Below are positions 1-11,900 of a stretch of DNA of 64,000 nt, in pieces. The DNA comes from Opisthocomus hoazin (lineage: Eukaryota; Chordata; Aves; Opisthocomiformes; Opisthocomidae), in assembly GCF_030867145.1 (NCBI RefSeq), contig NC_134454.1, forward strand, positions 64,338,308 through 64,402,307, in the 5' to 3' direction. Made by a program: the position numbers and the translations under genes. The notes beneath the pieces are model-generated. The model was not told where the DNA came from. It ran no database searches and worked only from the letters and a program-made list of their open reading frames with translations. Numbering within the stretch: position 1 is the stretch's first letter; each line of letters starts with the position of its first letter.

Positions 1-3000
1 AAACACCAAGAGCTGGCCACTATGGAAAACAGACCTTTATCCTTCTAAGGGATACCAAAGTAAACTGTGATGCTGAAGGAACCTCCTGTCCCAATCTAGA
101 TAAAAAAATCTTTTTTCAGATAAGATTTCATTTGCATCTGTCTTTGCAAGCAAGAGAACTGGAAGCTCCTCTCTTAAGCAGACAGAGATTTAAAAAAAAC
201 CCCACAACAAAAACAAAAAACCAAACCAAACTAAACCAAAAAACCCTCACCTTTCTATAAAGAATTTCCAAGTTTTCAGGAACAGCACCTAGTTGCCACA
301 AATTTACCGCAACTCGGTAATACAAATACAATAGTTCTTGTAACAGATGGGATAAAGACACAAAGATTCCTGCAATACTGGGAGTCATAGAAATGTATGA
401 AGTCATACGGCACAGAAGAACAGGCATAGCAGGATAAGCAGGATAACAACTTTCAGTCCAACAATGCGCATGCTGTGAGTGAACCACTGGCCACAACTCA
501 TCAAGGAGCAGCTCAGTGGCACTCTGTCAACTACATCAAGCTTCCTGAAACCCACCTGTACTGGATCCTACTGGAAACGGTGGGGTGTTTTAGTTCATTG
601 GGTCAGAATGCATTCTTCAGTTCTGTTCTTTTGAGATGATCAATATCCCAAACAAAAAGGAAAAACACTCAAGAAAAGGACATTCTGTACACCTTTAGCA
701 GAGCCCCACTTCTTTGCTCCTGGCCAACCACAGCAACACTTACCTTTCCAGAAAAAATTTCTTTTTCCTGGATACAACCAGCCTCCTTACAAAAGAAAAA
801 AAACCGCTCCTTTTCCAGACCAGATGCCAAATTAACCTGATCCTTTTCTTTCTAGTTCTCCTCTCCATGTTAAACTCTTCTTACAGGTGTTGCACAGAAA
901 ATCTGACGGGGCCATAGTTTTAATTAATCCTCATGAGGCCAGTATACTACTTACACTCTAAATATAGTGAAGCTCAGTCCTCAGTAAATGCAGGATAAAT
1001 ACAAAACAGTCTCCAAGTTATCCCAAATTTTAAACCCAATCCACAAAAGAGCTGGTTTTAAATCAAATTAATGTACTTCCAATACATACCTATTTCTGTG
1101 TCTGTGCATCTGTCATCTGCATCTCTAGCAAAGACCCATGGACCTTTAGTTAACTGCATGAGTGACTTCAACTATTTTCAATGTTTTGAGAAAAAAAAAA
1201 CCACAAAACCCCCCACAACTCTTCTCTGCAAACAACATGAAATAAAATTAGATCTCACCATATTTCAGAAAAAGTTCTCTTAAACCCAAGAGTTCAGTCA
1301 ATAAACATTAGCCCCTTACATCAAGTGTAGCTTATAAATGATCAAGCTCTAATAATCCCCATCCCACTCTAGAGGGTCACATAAAATCTGTTGCTTCTTA
1401 ATTGGCAAAATATTTAACCAGTCTGAATAATCACTTAAAGACAAGTTAACCCCTTGATTCCATGTGTTTAAACATTAACATTTTCAGTCTGCAGAAAGTA
1501 TAAGCCAGTCAGCCTTAAAAAAACTGTTTGCAGCCCATTTCCTTTGATGTGGAAATACACAGAATAGCCACTAGGAAACGGCAACATTTACATGTGAAGT
1601 AATTTTTTTTAAGGTTTACTTTAATTATAGCTAAGAACCTGATGGTCTCAATGCTATTTCTGATTCTTTGTGATCTGAGAAACTAATTTAAACCCATTTT
1701 CTCAATTAAAGTCTTTACAATATTCCTAACAAAATAAAAAAAACCAATCCTGAACAATTTACCTGGTGAAACACTTGAAGTCAATTGCTGGATAAATCTC
1801 ATCTTCTCAACTAGCAGAGAGCAGAGTCTTTTCTTACGTTTCTTCAGGAGAGGATTACCAATTCTAGAAAACAAAACCTTTTTTTTTTTTTAAATCCATC
1901 TCTGACAATGTCTTTCGAAAAACTAACATATATTAGCAGAGCTCCAAGTAAACATTCTTAAGCAAGCACCAAAAGCAAGAGATAGGAGAGAGAATAGATG
2001 AATTTTACTTTTATTCCTAGCATGTTTAAGAAAACCAAGATTATTTCCCTTTGATCTATGATAAAAAGCAGTCAGGGATAGCGAGAAGTACCTCTTCCGC
2101 TGATTTTTACTGAAGCCATTGGTTTTCAGCTCCTTGGAAATTATCAAACCTTGAATATGAGGAATGTCTCATGGTGATAAACAAAGGATACATCACACCA
2201 CATACTTCCAAAATATACTAGCAAATACCATGTAATTCCTTTTTTCTGGCGATACTGTGAGTGAAATTCTCAGACACAGCTGGTAATTAGGTGTGTAAAG
2301 TTAACATCAAGTTGCTTATGCTGGCACCTAAAATTAGCATTGGGAGGAAGCTAACTTCTGAAATACACGTCTAATGAGACAACAGGGCAGCAGCCTGCCT
2401 GCCCGCCCACCCCACAGCAGTGACAGCTCAGCAGCCGGGTCTTTGCTGGGCTGAAGGTTTTCTTTCATCAGTGCCAAAACACGGGGGCTCTCCACACAAA
2501 AAACTGCACCAGAAGCCCAACATGTGCTTTCATCATCAGTCATAGATAACAACCCGAAATTCTAATTAAATCATGAGAGGGATGTAATGCTTTACAATCC
2601 CAGAGTCTGTGGACATTTTATATTGTTCATGTATTTAAGTCATCTAAAATCAGTCATGCTCCTAAGCACAGGACCTAGAAACAGTAACTCCCCACTCCTG
2701 ACTGCAGGCACCACTCCCAACTTCAGGCACCAGCTAAAAACACACACAGAATCAGGTTCCCTCAACCATTTTCTCCTTCCTCCTGGCTCTCTTATTCTCA
2801 ACATGACTGGGTTAGCTTCAGTAAGAGGGTAAAGTCCTCCAGCTCCTCTCCCTTGGACAATTCTGTGTCCTGGTGGTGAGGACACACCACTTGGAAGTGG
2901 TGACTGCACATGGGTCCCCCAGCCTGCAGAGAGATGTGAATACAGGTCATATAGCAAGCACCCCAACTGGCAGGCAAAGGGAGGTGACAGCACTACCTCT

Positions 3001-4350
3001 TTAACCAATGTGCTGTGAGACTATGGGGCAAGGCACAGACCTTCTACCTACATGTCCTCAGGAGAGGGTCCCACGTTGGTAGAGATAACCAGCACGCACC
3101 AGTCAGCTACCTCCACTCCAAAGGTAGGCAGGAGATAAGCAACGCTTTCCATGGGCTAATTCTGCAAGCCTCACTATTCCCTTGAAGGTCTCTGGTTCTC
3201 TCTAATGACCCTACAAACATCGCAGGTTCTAAGCTCAGGTAACATGAATCAGCTGCTCGATTTTTCAGCTCTGCAGGGGATTAGTACTTGGAGTTGCTTT
3301 CAAGCTGTACCCAGCATTTTTATGACTTAATATACTGGTATATCAATTTCTGTCAGAATTTTAAAGCAAGCCATTCTGAAAACAAATTTATGGAAGAAAA
3401 ATGAGTCAAGGGAGAGAAAGATTCAGTCTCTTTTTACATGCATGACTCATTTTAATTATCATCCTGCAGGCAGATCAGTTAGTTGCAGTGAACAACTGAT
3501 TATTCACTTCTTTTCTTATTAGGTAAAAGTCATTGCACACTCCAACTAAAAAATCATAACACGAACTTAAAACAGACCTTGCTTGGTCTTTCTAGCATTT
3601 TGACTGTTTTTACTCTATTTTCATACCATGGATTTTGCAAAATAATGGTAAAGTCTACATTGCTCTGGCATGTTCTTCATTTGCTTTTTTAACATCTGAA
3701 ATCAGTCACATCAGCTTATAAAGCATTGTACTATCTATTTTTTAAGCAAAGTATCCAGATGTGTCTCTAGACATTTATATTTAAATAAATATATTATCAA
3801 GACTTTATTTCACAGCATAACTCAGTACACAGGATTTTCTTCAAAGCACTACATCGCATCTAGGTTTGTTTTTACTCTACTATGCCATAAGCAATCTCAA
3901 ACAAAGCTAATTTGGCAGGGAAGGGCACAAAAGACAGGAATTTTAATTGCTTTTTTGGCTTGGGTGCTTTGTTTTGTTTTTTTGTGGAACAGCAGAAGTC
4001 ATGCTGGAAAGAAAAGACTTAAAAATCACGGTGACACGGCAAAGTGCTCAGCTAATGAGATCATGCCAAAATCTGCACCTATAATAGACATACAATGGAA
4101 TGGCAATGACAAAAGCTCCAAAAACAAGGTCTGAAGGAGTGATGTATTGCAGCTGGAGAGACACCTTTTTTTAAAGAAATCAAACATACATGTTGGTGTT
4201 TCATCCTGTAAATAAGACATGGCAGGTATAAATAAAGCAGTCCTCCAGCTGCCATGATTTATTATAGAAGAGTGATATATCTAGAGAAATTGTTTGGATT
4301 TACAGATGTTCTCAGTTACATTCAGATCTTCAAGAATGTACCATTTCACA
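1..4350. other. gene-free AT-rich stretch left of the retroviral insertion
   Basis: No recognisable gene, RNA gene or repeat family is seen here. The open frames are short, overlap on both strands and have no recognisable domains. Two short minus-strand segments (about 1781-1864 and 2090-2150) have splice-like borders but no family resemblance. By position this is probably intron of the gene whose promoter is the CpG island at 29-30.6 kb, transcribed leftward. That is an inference from gene order. Confidence 0.5.
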
Positions 4351-5231
4351 TAAAAGAAGTCTCCAAAAAAGCACTAAGGCTTGTGAGGGCGAAAAACCCT
4401 AGGCCACAGGTTGCTGTCAAGGTAAGCACTAGTGGCGTACAAGGTAAAACAATCACCAAAGGGGATTCTCTTAGGAAAAATGCCTCTCCAGTTTCCAGCA
4501 GCCAGCTCTCCAGACCAGGTAGACAGTTTGCTCTTGATTCTGATCCTCTGGAAGGGACCTCCAAGTCATTTTTACAGCAGGTGAGCAGCAAATTCTCTGA
4601 CCAGGATTACAGGGTCCCTGCCTCCAGCCAGGTGGAGGAAAGGGACAACCGCGTTTATTGGACGGTGTGGATTCGGTGGCCTGGCACGTCAGATCCACAA
4701 GAGTATAAAGCTCTAGTGGACACTGGTGCACAGTGTACTTTAATGCCATCAGATTTCAAAGGGTCAGAGTCCGTTTGTATTTCTGGAGTGACAGGGGGGT
4801 CCCAAGAGCTGAGTGTATTGGAGGCTGAAGTGAGCCTCACTGGGCAGGACTGGCAGAAGCACGCCATCGTAACTCGCCCCGAGGCTCCGTGCATCCTTGG
4901 GATAGACTATCTTAGGAGAGGGTATTTCAAGGACCTAAAGGGGTATCGGTGGGCTTTTGGCATAGCTGCTTTGGAGACGGAAGAAATTAAACAGCTGTCC
5001 ATTTTGCCTGGTCTCTCGGAGGATCCTTCCGTTGTGGGGTTGCTGAGGGTTGAAGAACAACAGGTACCCATCACAACCACAACGGTGCACCGGCGACAGT
5101 ATCGTACCAACCGAGACTCCCTTCTCCCCATTCATCAGCTGATCCGCCAGCTGGAGAGTCAAGGAGTGATCACCAAAACTCGCTCACCCTTTAATAGTCC
5201 CATATGGCCAGTGACAAAATCTACCGGATAG
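4254..5231 (+). pseudogene. ERV protease and N-terminal reverse transcriptase, ended by a stop
   Basis: The open frame contains the retroviral aspartic protease. The catalytic LVDTGAQ motif has its Asp near residue 156, and the typical ILGIDYL segment follows. After the protease comes the start of the reverse transcriptase fingers region (residues about 290-325). The frame stops at a TAG at 5229-5231 inside the RT domain, where retroviral sequence clearly continues, so this is an acquired lesion. The first roughly 30-40 residues from the Met at 4254 do not look retroviral and are probably host sequence read through by chance, so the true element starts later than the open frame. In life the protease would be cut from a Gag-Pro-Pol precursor. 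No Gag is present here. Confidence 0.8.
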
Positions 5232-6379
5232 TGGAGACTGACAATAGACTACCGTGGCCTGAATGAAGTCACACCACCGCTGAGTGCTGCCATGCCAGAC
5301 ATGCTAGAACTTCAGTATCAACTGGAGTCAAGGCAGCCAAGTGGTATGCGACTATTGACATCGCTAATGCATTCTTCTCCATCCCTTTGGCAGCAGAGTG
5401 CAGGCCACAGTTTGCTTTCACCTGGAGGGGCGTCCAGTACACCTGGAATCGACTGCCGCAGGGGTGGAAACACAGTCCCACCATTTGCCATGGACTGATC
5501 CAGACTGCACTGGAAAAGGGTGAAGCTCCAGAACATCTGCAGTACATCGATGACATCATTGTATGGGGTGACACCATGGAGGAAGTTTTTGAGAAAGGGG
5601 AGAACATAGTTCAGATCCTTCTGAAAGCCGGTTTCGCCATTAAGCGAAGTAAAGTCAAGGGACCTGCGCAAGAGATCCAGTTTTTGGGAATAAAATGGCA
5701 GGATGGGCGCCGTCAAATCCCGATGGATGTCATCAACAAAATAGCAGCTATGTCCCCACCAGCCAGCAAAAAGGAAGCACAGGCCTTCCTGGGTGTTGTG
5801 GGTTTTTGGAGGATGCACATCCCAAATTACAGCCAGATTGTAAGTCCTCTGTACCACATGACCCGGAAGAAGAATGATTTTGAATGGGGCCCTGAGCAAC
5901 GACAGGCATTTGAACAAATTAAACAGGAGATAGTTCATGCCATAGCCCTTGGTCCAGTCCGGTCAGCGCAAGATGTTAAAAACGTGCTCTACACCGCTGC
6001 CGGGGAGAATGGCCCAACCTGGAGTCTCTGGCAGAAAGCACCAGGGGACACTCGAGGTCGACCCCTGGGGTTCTGGAGCCGGGGATACAAAGGATCCGAG
6101 GCCCGCTATACTCCCACTGAAAAAGAGATTCTGGCAGCGTATGAAGGCGTTCGAGCTGCTTCAGAAGTGGTTGGCACTGAAGCACAGCTCCTCCTAGCAC
6201 CACAATTGCCGGTCCTGGGCTGGATGTTCAAAGAGAGGGTCCCCTCTACGCATCATGCCACCGATGCTACGTGGAGTAAGTGGGTCGCGCTGATCACCCA
6301 GTGCGCCCGAATGGGAAACCCCCGTCGCCCAGGAATTCTGGAGGTAATCATGGACTGGCCAGAAGGCAAAGATTTTTGA
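5232..6379 (+). pseudogene. ERV reverse transcriptase core and connection, frameshifted and ended by a stop
   Basis: This continues the RT domain. From 5232 to about 5330 the reading continues in the same frame as the protease. A single-base frameshift near 5327-5334 moves it to the frame that is open from 5387 to 6379. In that open frame the LPQGW segment is at residues 23-27 and the catalytic YIDD box at 53-56. An RT connection region with the YTPTEKEILA motif follows. The upstream palm aspartate lies just before the first Met, in the frame used after the shift. A TGA at 6377-6379 separates this part from RNase H, although both lie in the same frame. All RT catalytic carboxylates can be seen, but the three lesions in pol preclude one continuous product. 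Confidence 0.8.
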
Positions 6380-7795
6380 GCATCGCCAGAGGAGGAGGTG
6401 ACACGTGCTGAAGAGGCCCCACTGTATAACCAGCTGCCAGAAGATAAGAAACAGTATGCCCTGTTCACGGATGGGTCCTGTCGCATTGTGGGGAAGCAGC
6501 GGAGGTGGAAGGCTGCTGTATGGAGCCCTACACGACAAGTCGCGGAAACTGCCGAGGGAGAAGGTGAGTCCAGCCAGTTTGCAGAGATGAAAGCCATTCA
6601 GCTGGCTTTAGACATTGCCAGTCGAGAGAAGTGGCCAGTGCTCTATCTTTACACTGACTCTTGGATGGTGGCCAATGCCTTGTGGGGGTGGCTGCAGCAA
6701 TGGAAGAAGAACAACTGGCAGCGCAAAGGCAAACCTATCTGGGCTGCCTCATTGTGGCAAGATATTGCTGCCCGGCTAGAGCAGCTGGTTGTAAAAGTCC
6801 GTCACATGGACTTCCAAGTCCCTAAGAGTCAGGCCACTGAAGAACATCAAAACAACCACCAGGTGGATCAGGCTGCTAAGATTGAAGTGGCTCAGATGGA
6901 TCTGGACTGGCAACATAAGGGTGAACTCTTTATAGCTCGGTGGGCCCATGACACCTCGGGCCACCAAGGAAGAGACGCGACATACCAAAGGGCTCGTGAC
7001 CGAGGGGTGGACTTGACCATGAACACCACTGCACAGGTTATCCATGAATGTGAAACATGTGCCGCAATCAAGCAAGCCAAGCGGGTAAAGCCTCAGTGGT
7101 ATGGAGGACGATGGCTAAAATATAAATATGGGGAGGCTTGGCAGACTGACTACATCCCACTGCCACAGACCCGCCAAGGCAAGCGCTATGTGCTCACAAT
7201 GGTGGAGGCCACCACCGGATGGCTGGAAACCTACCCTGTGCCCCATGCCACCACCCGGAATACCATCCTGGGCCTGGAAAAACAAGTCCTGTGGCGACAT
7301 GGCACCCCCGAAAGAATTGAGTCAGACAACGGGACTCACTTTCACAACAGCCTCATAGACACCTGGGCCAAAGAACACGGTATCGAGTGGGTGTATCACA
7401 TCCCCTACCATGCACCAGCCTCTGGAAAGATCGAGTGGTACAATGGGCTGCTAAAAACCACTTTGAGGGCAATGGGGGGTGGGACTTTCAAAAATTGGGA
7501 TACCCATTTAGCAAAGGCCACCTGGTTGGTTAACACCAGGGGATCCACCAACCAGGCTGGTCCTGCCCAGTCAAAACCTCAGCGCGCCGTAGAAGGGGAT
7601 AAAGTCCCTGTAGTGCACATGCAGAACACGTTAGGGAAGACGGTTTGGGTTAGTCCTGCCTCGGGCAAAGGCAAGCCCGTCCGCGGGATTGCTTTTGCTC
7701 AAGGACCTGGGTGTACCTGGTGGGTAATGCGGAACGATGGGGAAGTCCGATGTGTACCTCATGGGGATTTGATTTTGGGTGAGAATAGTCCATAA
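6380..7795 (+). pseudogene. ERV RNase H and integrase, open to the natural end of pol
   Basis: The frame is open from the first Met at 6398 to the TAA at 7793-7795 (465 residues) and holds two complete catalytic domains. RNase H shows its four acidic residues as D25 (FTDGS), E63, D87 (YTDS) and D157. The integrase has an HHCC zinc site (H184, H189, C218, C221) and the catalytic triad D251, D310 (SDNG) and E346, with the spacing between the last two fitting DD35E. A C-terminal DNA-binding-like region follows to the stop. Mammalian ERVL pol carries a dUTPase after integrase, but none is seen here. The Met at 6398 follows the TGA at 6377-6379 and is not a natural start, because this part belongs to the pol polyprotein. 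Confidence 0.85.
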
Positions 7796-7915
7796 ATAAA
7801 TAAATTGTATAAAGTTAATTGTTAAATAACCCTGTCACTGTCTGTTATCACTGTTATAATTGTTATATTTTGTACCAGTAGTATCGTAGTTAAGAATCGT
7901 CCAGATTAAAGAAGG

Positions 7916-8209
7916 ATGGACTTTTTCGATGAAAACCTAGCAGAGCACAGCGATGATGGGACTGGATCTGGTTTTCAACAACTGGCACGCTGCAAATTCA
8001 TCGAGATCGACGTCTCCAACCTGCAGACTGTGGGCACGGGCCGTACCAGATACATCAGCCGTGAGCTCCGGATGCAGCAAGTGACCACCCATCACCACAC
8101 ATCACCTCTCCTGCCACGGAAGACCATTACGACAGACGGAGCCCGAAGTCATGGATTAAATGAACTCAACGGACACTTTAGAGTGATGATCCATAGACTA
8201 AGGGAATGA
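7916..8209 (+). other. short open frame between pol and the 3' LTR
   Basis: A 97-residue frame with an acidic start (MDFFDENLAE) and a His-rich middle. It lies inside the element, between the pol stop and the polypurine tract, where env would be in other retroviruses. It has no signal peptide, membrane segment or surface/transmembrane envelope motif and resembles no protein I know. It could be a non-coding 3' region open by chance, or a decayed accessory frame. It is recorded as an observation, not as a gene. Confidence 0.3.
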
Positions 8210-8279
8210 TATCTGGAGACAGGAGAAGTGGTGGTGATCAACTGGACAAAGGAGGACCTGGGCATGACGTAGATGGTAT

Positions 8280-8297
8280 GGAATAAGGGGTGGATAA
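8280..8297 (+). promoter_or_regulatory. probable polypurine tract of the ERV
   Basis: A purine-rich run (GGAATAAGGGGTGGATAA) ends directly before the TGTC that opens the 3' LTR. That is where retroviruses prime plus-strand DNA synthesis. The call rests on position and composition only. Confidence 0.55.
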
Positions 8298-8730
8298 TGT
8301 CCTGAGTTTGGCCAGGACAGGGTTAATTTTCACTGGAATCCAGGAAGGGAATCCAGGAAGGGACATAGCTGGGGGGGTGGGGGCTGACCCCACCTGGCCA
8401 AACAGAGCCGGGTGTTCCATACCATGTGCCATCATGCTGGGTTGCGGGGGGGGGGGGGGGGGCGGCGCGGCGGGAACTCACTCGCGGCTCGGGAGGGCGC
8501 AGCGGCGGTTCGGTCCGAAAGAGCGGCTCTGTTCTGCTGGTTTGTTTTGTGCATTCCCCTTTTCTGTATCGTTGCTGTTGCTGTTCCCTCTGTTTGCTGT
8601 TCTGTCAAACTGCCCTTATCCCGACCCACCTGTTTCTGCCTATTCTTTTCCATTCTCCTCCACACCCCGGCGGGGGGAGGGGCGGCCGCGTGGCGCTTTT
8701 GTTGCCGGCTGCAGCCGAACCAGAACACCA
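8298..8730 (+). mobile_element. 3' LTR of the ERV
   Basis: The LTR begins with TGTCCTGAGTTTGGCC and ends around CAGAACA or CAGAACACCA (8727 or 8730), giving about 430 bases with TG...CA ends. It is much richer in GC and CpG than the flanking host DNA and includes an uninterrupted run of 17 G at 8446-8462. The segment 8520-8640 is T-rich with CTGTT-type repeats. Because the 5' LTR is missing, neither LTR-LTR divergence nor the target-site duplication can be read from this copy. No canonical AATAAA was seen inside the LTR. Confidence 0.75.
8446..8462 (+). repeat. 17-base poly-G run in the LTR
   Basis: Seventeen consecutive G residues run directly into a CpG-rich GGCGGCGCGGCGGG stretch. It is a potential G-quadruplex and a likely site of sequencing or assembly length error. 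Confidence 0.9.
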
Positions 8731-8916
8731 TGTACCTTCCCTGAAATAATTTGTGTTGAATTACAGTTTATTTTTCAAGGGGAAAAAGAAGCATAATCTT
8801 GATTTTAGAATTGCTCATAACTTTCTTACTGACACCCTAAACCAAATTAATACATTTTAGGGCACAGTTCTGAGTCCACTATAGATTTCTCTGGCTCTTC
8901 TCTGGTCACAGTCAAC

Positions 8917-8990
8917 ACAGAATCATAGAATGGTTTGAGTTGGAAGGGACCTTATAGATCCTTTCACCATCTTTGATTCATGGACATTAA
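8917..8990 (-). mobile_element. short CR1 LINE 3'-end fragment
   Basis: The sequence ACAGAATCATAGAATGG followed by GAGTTGGAAGGGACC is the reverse complement of the avian CR1 3' end. After about 70 bases the resemblance fades. It lies just outside the ERV LTR. Confidence 0.7.
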
Positions 8991-11900
8991 CAGGGTATTC
9001 CAGTACCAGCAGTACCAGTACCAAATACATGATATAACCTCTACTCCTATGTAGATCACTTCATCTTTAATACCCAGGAATTGCACTAGTCCTTTCCGGG
9101 CATAGTGCTACAATGAGAACTCATGTTGAGCGGATTATCTGCTGCGGCCCTCTCTTCAGAGCTGTCACATTTCACACAGGACATGCCCATGGGAGTTACT
9201 CACGTTTCCTATCAGGATGACTTTGACTTCAGAACTGCCATTAGCCAGACTCAGCTTACCAACCTATCCACATCACTGTCTCTTTCTGTTATTTGTCATT
9301 CCACCAACTGCTATATGTCACTGGTGGGGAAAGGAATGATTTTTCTGTCACTGGTGACTTTTTAAATTTGCACAGAATGCTCATTTTTTGTCGCAGCTCA
9401 CACAGGAATTCATTCAGAAGTGTCCTAACGGCTTCATTGTCCATGAAGTCAGGCTGCCTGACCACAGGGGTCCTTTCAGTCCTTGCAAACTCTGTTTTTG
9501 CCAACTTTTCAGAGTTTGGCAGGGGTAGTGTGATTTTTGTTTTATGTCACCAATAAAAATACCAGTGAAGAGCCAGTAGCTTATCTGCAAACCCAGCTCA
9601 ACAACGACAACTCCACACTTACAATTACATTAGGCACCTGCCATTTAGCCAGGTCAAAGCTGATCCTTTGATCTTGCTTTGTTCTACTTGAAGTACAAAA
9701 ATGGGTGTTGAAAGGTTAAATACTTGTACCTAAGCCTACCACATCTTTATCCATGTGCTGAACATGTCACTTCATGTAAAAACATTACCAAGTTCATTTT
9801 ATCAGATAAATTTTCCACAAACCCATATCAGTTAGTACCAGCTTTACATACTTCAGCACCTATTAATTCCATCCCACCATACACAGCACAAGGTCCTACC
9901 CTAAAGCCTGGCTTTTCCAGTATTTCCATCCAGCCCACCCAGCACCTTCTCCCTGGAGAAGGCAGAGTGTGGTTTTCAGGTAGCACCCACTGCTTGAAGA
10001 GCAAAATATTGCTGCCTACTACAACCTGATGCAGAGGGTCAGGCTGAAGCTGCTGGCAATGGTAGCCAGTGACCGTTTCTGGTGTACCACTGCCCACCCC
10101 CATCATGCTGCTCTTACCTCCTCAGACAGCAACAGCAATTCGACCATTCAGGGCTGACAGCACAGTCCACCCACCCATATGTACATCCAGCTGTCTGCCT
10201 AACCTCTTCTCCCCAGCAGCCCATAATAAAACGCAGATCCAGCCCACAAGTCTGTGTTGTACAACATTATGTCATCACATGTAATCTAACAAACTAGAGA
10301 CAAAACACTTACCTCATATTCTAGGCTCTGAAACTTCTCCAGGAGTCAAAAAAACACAACAAATTGGGGAGAGAGCTGGTGAGGATGGGGATGTAAATAG
10401 CATTAACAGAACAGAGAACTCACTGCTCAGCTTTTCCGAATTTGCTGGATGCACTTTCTTTGGCCCTGGTGATTTTAAAAGATGGATGTTTAATGGCTGG
10501 CATCACTGGAGTGGAATCTCTTTAGTTATAAACCTGTGACAAGAGCTAGAGTGTCTCTTCCAAATACTGAACAACAGTACCTAATAAAATCCTTGTTGGT
10601 TTTGCACTTTCATTCACAGCTATACCATTCCTATTGAGTAACGCACAAACTGTAATGCTGCAGTTCAATTTGGTCCTCATAGAATAAACTCAACAGCCCA
10701 GAATACACTGATCAGGACAATCACACCCATGGAGCCAGAGTCTTGGCTTCCTTTAAAGGAGATTTGTAGCTAACTCCTCTTCAGCATCCAAAGACTGAAG
10801 TCACATGAGCAGTGAAACAGGAGGAGACCAAGTTCTGAGAACTCTGATTATTATCCCATCCTAATAAATTAAAGTACAAATGACTAGTGTAAAAAACAAA
10901 CTTTTTTTTGTATATTTGGAACCAAATACAGACATAATGTGTGTGCTAGAAATGAACAGATGTCTAGAGGTTAATAGGTGGGACTGGGAAGCATTCTGAG
11001 TTGCATGTCGAGGTGGGCAAAGAGATACTCTGTGAATCTCTTAAAACTAGAAATCTACTGTTTAGCTGCATTCAAAAGCTGGAGACCAGACTTTGGGAGC
11101 CAGAGGCCCTCTGGCAATTCTGTGCTCTCAAATAATTCATAAAGGAAGTGCCTGGATGTTCCTCTAGAATTTATGATAACTGAAAACGGGCATGGGGCAG
11201 TTGCTGCTGAAAAAGGGCTTTAAGAGTGACTATGTCAGCTATGCTGTATTGAAGGTTTTAATTAAATTTTCACCTTACATTTTGGATTTCTGCACACGTA
11301 GAACTAATTTCTTCTCATCTATGTGATCGTAAGTATACATATCCTGTATAATCTTGATGGTTGGAAACCATACATTTCAATTAATTTCCTCTTACCCCGC
11401 ATAATACTTCTATAAACTTAAGTCAGATCTCTACTGGCACTGCAACACTATCACTGCAAATGGGTGGTCTGTCTTTCAACACTTCTAAGAAAAGTCTTTT
11501 TCTTTCATTTTAGATCAACAGATTCATGTAAACTTAAAATACAAATATACAGCTAAAGGCTGTCTATAGCTATTCTTAGTTATTAAGATTTCCAGCATTA
11601 GTTCCTCTTATAATCAATGCTGATATTTCCCCAGATCTCCTAAATGCCAGCCAGCTTCTGACATGACAAGACCCCAAACCCTCATCAACATGAACGCAAC
11701 ACTGCATAATGGCCTTAAAAAGAGAAGCTCCAGACAACATTAATCAGTAATCACTCCTGAAGAGAAAGACAAGTAGATACAATGCTCACAGCATTGTTTA
11801 ACGTACTCTGGTTCCTTTTTCTGGTTTTTAAACCCCAAATGTCAAGTGTGCCCTGCCACACTAACAACTACACCTGAAAGTGTATCGTAGACAATTCAAG

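Larger units (their letters stand above)
4350..8730 (+). mobile_element. ERVL-like endogenous retrovirus, 5'-deleted provirus (pro-pol plus 3' LTR)
   Basis: A retroviral insertion on the plus strand. In order it holds an aspartic protease, reverse transcriptase, RNase H, a zinc-binding and DD35E integrase, a roughly 500-base non-pol stretch and a 3' LTR. No 5' LTR, primer binding site or recognisable gag precedes the protease, and no env follows pol. Class III (ERVL) elements usually lack env. The left edge is not sharp: protease-linked sequence becomes convincing around 4350-4400 and upstream DNA looks like host sequence. Retroviruses do not truncate at the 5' end as LINEs do, so loss of the left part suggests a later deletion or rearrangement. 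Pol is broken by two stop codons and a frameshift. Assignment to ERVL rests on pol layout and LTR style, not on a search. If the surrounding gene runs leftward, the element lies antisense to it, the common orientation for retained intronic proviruses. Confidence 0.85.

Noticed and set aside
1781..2150. Two exon-like minus-strand segments (about 1781-1864 and 2090-2150)
   Set aside because: Splice-like borders but no recognisable protein and no partner exons. Reported only as part of the gene-free stretch.
2334..3008. Locally GC-richer segment with frames on both strands
   Set aside because: No CpG enrichment comparable to the island, no domains, and frames on opposite strands overlap.
4254..4350. 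Start of the ERV protease frame as the true protein start
   Set aside because: The first residues do not resemble retroviral protein. The Met is probably host sequence, and Pro-Pol is normally made from a Gag fusion.
9123..9504. Overlapping frames on both strands right of the ERV
   Set aside because: No similarity to viral or host proteins that I recognise, and no splice or promoter context.
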